Assembly (NCBI GenBank): GCA_034359265.1
Contig: CP136896.1
Location: forward strand, 62,011,501 to 62,075,500
Direction: 5' to 3'
DNA from: Canna indica
Lineage: Eukaryota; Streptophyta; Magnoliopsida; Zingiberales; Cannaceae
DNA: 64,000 bases
Positions 61,201 to 64,000 of the stretch are shown here, piece after piece. The notes beneath the pieces were generated by a model. That model was not told the origin of the DNA and did no database searches. It saw only the letters and a program-made list of their open reading frames with translations. Positions within the stretch are counted from its first letter, which is position 1. Each line of letters starts with the position of its first letter. A program made the position numbers and the translations under genes.

Positions 61201-63376
61201 TGAGTTCGGCTGCTCATGATATGCACACAGTGCCACTGAGATGACAAAAATGAGAGAGCACATGGAGATGTCAACGTTGGTTGATGAAGTGGATAAGTTG
61301 GGAATAACGGAGATGGAGGAAATTGATGTACCGAAGAAATTTGCTGAAAATACTCATTACGCGACAATTTTCATGAGGATGGATGAAAGTAGAAGGTTGA
61401 TTTTTGTGAAGTCAATTATGGGGATGTAGTTGAATACTTTATCAATTTGTAGTAGGGGTGTCCCAATTTTATTTTGGAATTGTGTTATATGAATACTTTA
61501 TCATTTTGTAGTTGGGGGTGTCCCAAACTTTATTTTGGAATTGTGTTTACTGCACTTTTGGTTGACTACTGTTGAAGTTTTAGTTGAAACCATTTTTATT
61601 ACTGTTTCAGTTTGGTTGAAAATTTACTGTACTTTATTTTGGAATTTTTATTACTGTTTACTGCTGAAGTTTCATATTACTATTTGATACCCGCTAAATT
61701 TTTATTTTGGTTGTATATTATTGTTCAATACCTGCTAAATTAAGTTTCATATTACTGAATTTTGATTAATGTTTGATACCAGCTATGAACAAAAATATAT
61801 GAACTTGACAGATATCAACACTGTCATGACATCACATCTTGCAATTCCTTACTTTATGCAAAATGCTTGTCACTATTAACCAAACGGCTTAAGTGGTAAC
61901 AACACCATGTAGGTCACTATTGTCAGACTTCACTACTTTTCACCATCAAATTCTTCTTCTTTGAGGGCTCACTACAGAATGATGCCTCAGAACAACATCA
62001 CTACCTCCCATTCCAGCATTCTCTTTGGGCCTTATCTCATGCAGCAATTTCAGGCCATGCTGGTGATGCAAAACCTTTGCCTTCCGAGCTCTTTCCTTTG
62101 CTTAGCAGAAGAGAAGGATGTTATCACTCTTTCCTTCACATTTGTAGTCTATGTATGAAGAAATTTTGTAGTTTATGTATGAATAAATTTTAAGACTATT
62201 TTATGTATGAAGTCTTTTATGTTTAAAATTTAATTTGTGCATTAAAAATTTGCAAGGATATTTTGGTCATATTGTCTTGTACAGGACTCTGTTTTAGCGA
62301 ACCAAACGTAGGACGGAATTTGATATCGTGTCCTGTTCTTGACAAACCAAACATGGTATAACTGTTGTCCCAGGACACCTGGTGTTCTGTCCTTGTCTGG
62401 TGTCCTGCGACGGACAATTTACGAACCAAACGGGCCCAATAGGTCAGAACGTAACTTAAGGTTTTTACTTCTAGTAGTTTGTTGCTGTTTCAGCTGAAAT
62501 ATATCCAAGATTGTAGTGGGAAGTGAACCGAACTAATTGTTTCATTGAGAGTTTGGGATGGGTTTCCTGGTGAATATTTCTGATATCATATATGGAAGGA
62601 AAAACAACCGCGCACATGATACCTAATTTATTATAGTCGTTGAGCTCAAAAAGGGAAAGACTGTTTAAATTTATTAATCTTTATATTGCAGTTCTTTGAT
62701 TAACTGATTTATTTGCATGACCAATGCAATCTGCAATACTGTGTAAAAATTTGTCTAACCATTTGACAAGCATTTTAGGGATACTGGACAGTTAAATGGT
62801 CAATGATTTTCTTCTCTTGAAAGAGAAGAAAATAGAGAGATAGATAAGTTGAAGAAAAGAGAGCGAGAAGAAAATAATAAGTCAGAGAACCTTTTAGTCA
62901 TTTCTATTATAATTTGGTGGGACACATAGTAGTAATTGTTCATAGATTTTTTTTAAAAATAGCTTGAGAAAAAGGTTGTTTGTTTTGTTGTTTAGATTGA
63001 CTAATGATTCTGGTTGATCGGTCAGTTTCTTGGTCTCATCACTGTGCAATCTGGTGCTATTGATCTTAAATAATGATCCTGCCTACCCTTGGCACAAAAC
63101 ACCTAACATCAGTTGGTTGTTCTTAACTCCCTGTTGCGCACCTTTCTTTACTCGATATTAACTACATTCCCTAACTCATCTTTCAATTCGAAATATTTTC
63201 CACCTTTGTGTAGCATAATTGATTGGTGCCTTTGTACTCTTTTCATTCTATTTCCAATAATCATGGTTATTCATTTCTTCATAATCACTAACATGGAAAG
63301 GTGGATTGCAGGTCGAGGCAATGCGCCAAGCTGGGCTTATTAAAGGTGGATCAGCTGATAATGCTATTGTTTGCAG
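55150..63376 (+). CDS. LPXC: Plant LpxC, UDP-3-O-acyl-N-acetylglucosamine deacetylase (partial, exon 1 with in-frame stop)
   Basis: LpxC is the zinc enzyme that removes acetyl from UDP-3-O-acyl-GlcNAc, the committed step of lipid A-type synthesis; plants keep it in mitochondria. Exons: 55150-55605 (QTLASAVSRSGTALHSGDFT and VRTVEHLMSALEACGVDNCR, the HxxSALE zinc-site block); 56236-56442 (VPLLDGSAKEWV to TCGIDFPK); 57568-57666 (VPAIGSQWFSTTMDEF to CIYEE); and 63312-63376 (VEAMRQAGLIKGGSADNAIV), all with GT-AG borders in phase. Later exons with the remaining catalytic residues lie beyond 64000. The first 39 residues (MSSPLLRRLLSTCSATRSIS...) look like a mitochondrial presequence but run into TAA at 55267-55269, in frame with the exon. 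Either the gene is null, or there is a sequence error or an unusual start. Intron 3 (5.6 kb) is swollen by transposons. Confidence 0.85.
55606..56235 (+). other. LpxC intron 1
   Basis: Starts GT after GATGAG and ends CGCAG before GTTCCT. AT-rich and without other features. Confidence 0.75.
56443..57567 (+). other. LpxC intron 2, partly shared with copy 1
   Basis: From about 56528 it matches 6338-7240 downstream of RLK copy 1 almost throughout, giving the clearest link between the two duplicated blocks. No other feature. Confidence 0.75.
57733..58362. mobile_element. TTCGGTTCGG-type repeat element in LpxC intron 3
   Basis: Both ends are built of CGGTTCGGTTAA words in opposite senses (57745-57895 and 58210-58350), beginning (A)GGGGTGAGCAACGGTTCGG. 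Such GGTTCGG-rich elements starting GGGGTGAGCA are common hAT-like MITEs of plants. The right terminus is atypical (GCTTCGGTTCGCCACC). It occupies the place where copy 1 has the 6.2-kb Harbinger element. Confidence 0.55.
59210..60145 (-). pseudogene. Myb/SANT-like Harbinger gene, left arm of the inverted repeat
   Basis: Minus-strand relative of the gene at 52566-53540. Exon 2 (59210-59605 and a little upstream) is open and ends in RRLIFVKSIMGM. Exon 1 (about 60145-59822) has lost bases near its start (the SWTQEEDE block is damaged) and carries frame breaks, including in the middle of the DNA-binding domain. A conserved intron border (AAG/GTAATTTTTT) is still visible. Confidence 0.8.
60517..61428 (+). 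pseudogene. Myb/SANT-like Harbinger gene, right arm of the inverted repeat
   Basis: Plus-strand relative, head to head with the left-arm copy. Exon 1 starts with an intact MEAQKRGRRSW domain but is cut by a deletion of about 20 bases and a stop near 60675-60690. Exon 2 has a stop at 60988-60990 and frameshifts near 61100 and 61231; the last 62 residues (61241-61428) are open. Not functional. Confidence 0.8.
62160..62437. mobile_element. Right end of a Harbinger element beyond the inverted repeat
   Basis: Matches the right ends at 54170-54362 and 54480-54674 (TATTTTGGTCATATTGTCTTG, repeated TGTCCTGTCC words) and ends ACGAACCAAACGGGCCC at 62437. No partner terminus GGGCCCGTTT was found left of 58531, and the bases after it (AAT) are not a clear TTA duplication, so the left end of this element has been lost. 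Confidence 0.75.
62438..63311 (+). other. Rest of LpxC intron 3
   Basis: 62455-62520 matches about 14300-14370 of copy 1 (TTTGTTGCTGTTTCAGCTGA), showing where the original intron resumes after the insertion. No gene is seen. The acceptor is TTGCAG at 63306-63311. Confidence 0.6.
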
Positions 63377-64000
63377 GTTGAGCTACACACTTGCACATGA
63401 TTGTCCAATGCTACTGTTATATGTTTGGTTTTGTCAGTGGAATTTTATTTTCTCTGATGCATCTAATCATGTATGCATGAGGAATTTTTTGATGTTATCT
63501 GTAGGTCAAAGCATCAAAAAAACAAATAAATAATTCAAGGAAGTTTGAAGGAAAGAGAGTATATTCCACCATCTCGAATAAATAAATAATAGAATGAAAA
63601 TTCTGATACAATTTAGTAGGTGTTAGAGTTTGATAAAATTCCTGTGAACAATTGCTTTTTGCCCACGCCAGACCCTAAGCAAAAGAAACCCTGAGAATAC
63701 TCAAATATGGTGCAACATGATTGAGGCAGAGGAAAAGATATATTTTGCTACGTTGTATAAATCAAAAGAGCAAGTAAAAAAATGGATGATGAAGTCGAGT
63801 GAATTAGGATAAAGTAAAATCCCAAAATGCTCAGTAGAAAATAGATGAGATATGGGTAGTTAACTGAGGCAAGTGAAAGTAATTAATCTGATCTGCTGCA
63901 CGGAGATGCAAAACAATATACCGCATTTGAACTTGAAAGAGAAGGTTGCCGAAAGCCTTGAGCTTTAGTGTTCAACTTTGATCATTGCAAATAGGATGAC
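63377..64000 (+). other. LpxC intron 4, continuing past the window
   Basis: Begins GTTGAG after TTTGCAG. AT-rich, and no further exon is recognised before the end of the window. Confidence 0.55.

Larger units (their letters stand above)
58531..62076. repeat. Long inverted repeat with arms of about 1.75 kb
   Basis: Left arm 58531-60324 and right arm 60336-62076 are inverted copies. The outer ends are AGGTTTTGCATCACC and GGTGATGCAAAACCT; the inner ends TTACATTACAACAAACTGA and TCAGTTTGTTGTAATGTAA are separated by about a dozen bases. Each arm carries a degraded Myb/SANT-like Harbinger gene. Divergence between arms is limited (scattered substitutions and small gaps), so a transcript of the locus would fold into a long hairpin. 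It lies in LpxC intron 3, which would bring it into the LpxC pre-mRNA. Confidence 0.92.

Noticed and set aside
61961..62158. Short frame at the outer end of the right inverted-repeat arm
   Set aside because: The matching left-arm sequence does not preserve the frame, and no family is recognised. It is treated as non-coding flank of the element.

Overview
The window reads as nuclear DNA of a flowering plant, probably a monocot. The protein genes have GT-AG introns, the 5' exons of the receptor kinases are very GC-rich while introns and intergenic DNA are AT-rich, and the spaces are filled with plant transposable elements: Ty3/gypsy, Ty1/copia, solo LTRs, PIF/Harbinger, Mutator-like and hAT-like elements, and LINE remnants. 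There are no operons, rRNA genes or convincing tRNA genes. The species cannot be named from the sequence alone.

Host genes. Two near-identical two-exon genes for a membrane leucine-rich-repeat receptor-like pseudokinase (RLK902/RLK1 type) lie in direct orientation about 40.6 kb apart (2130-5616 and 42761-46256). They belong to a segmental duplication that also took in 5' and 3' flanks and part of a plant LpxC gene (UDP-3-O-acyl-N-acetylglucosamine deacetylase). In copy 2 four LpxC exons can be placed (about 55150 to 63376, running off the window), but exon 1 has an in-frame stop just after the presumed targeting peptide. In copy 1 only a piece of LpxC exon 3 (7246-7308) and intron sequence remain. 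A cytokinin dehydrogenase (CKX) pseudogene on the minus strand (30063 down to about 20986) is split by a gypsy element. A second CKX-like 5' fragment, on the plus strand, is split by a copia element.

Layout. 1-2129: LTR fragment, (TTA)n tract, duplicated RLK upstream region. 2130-7475: RLK copy 1 and LpxC remnants. 7476-13684: a 6.2-kb PIF/Harbinger element (TIRs, TAA target duplication) holding a broken Myb/SANT gene, a GRF zinc-finger fragment and seven copies of a repeat of about 180 bp. 13688-15430: LpxC intron remnant. 15431-20674: decayed copia element between two copies of one 110-130-bp sequence. 20986-30063: CKX pseudogene interrupted by a complete but dead gypsy element (22277-29896, 5-bp duplication ACGTC), itself interrupted by a solo LTR (22755-25205, duplication AGAGT). 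31126-32677: a second, inverted solo LTR of the same family (duplication TCCGG). 32757-38400: MITEs and LINE remnants. 38500-41830: 3' end of a Tat-like gypsy element with an antisense extra ORF. 41930-47060: RLK copy 2. 48465-49240: Mutator-like foldback element with a 9-bp duplication. 50144-54674: nested Harbinger elements with an apparently intact Myb/SANT-like gene. 54900-64000: LpxC with an inverted-duplicated Harbinger derivative in intron 3.

The most notable structure is that near-palindrome (58531-62076), with arms of about 1.75 kb and a loop of about a dozen bases. It carries two head-to-head broken copies of the Myb/SANT-like gene found intact 5 kb upstream. It resembles a naturally occurring hairpin silencer of its own transposon family, comparable in form to Mu killer of maize. 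This is an inference to be tested with small-RNA data.
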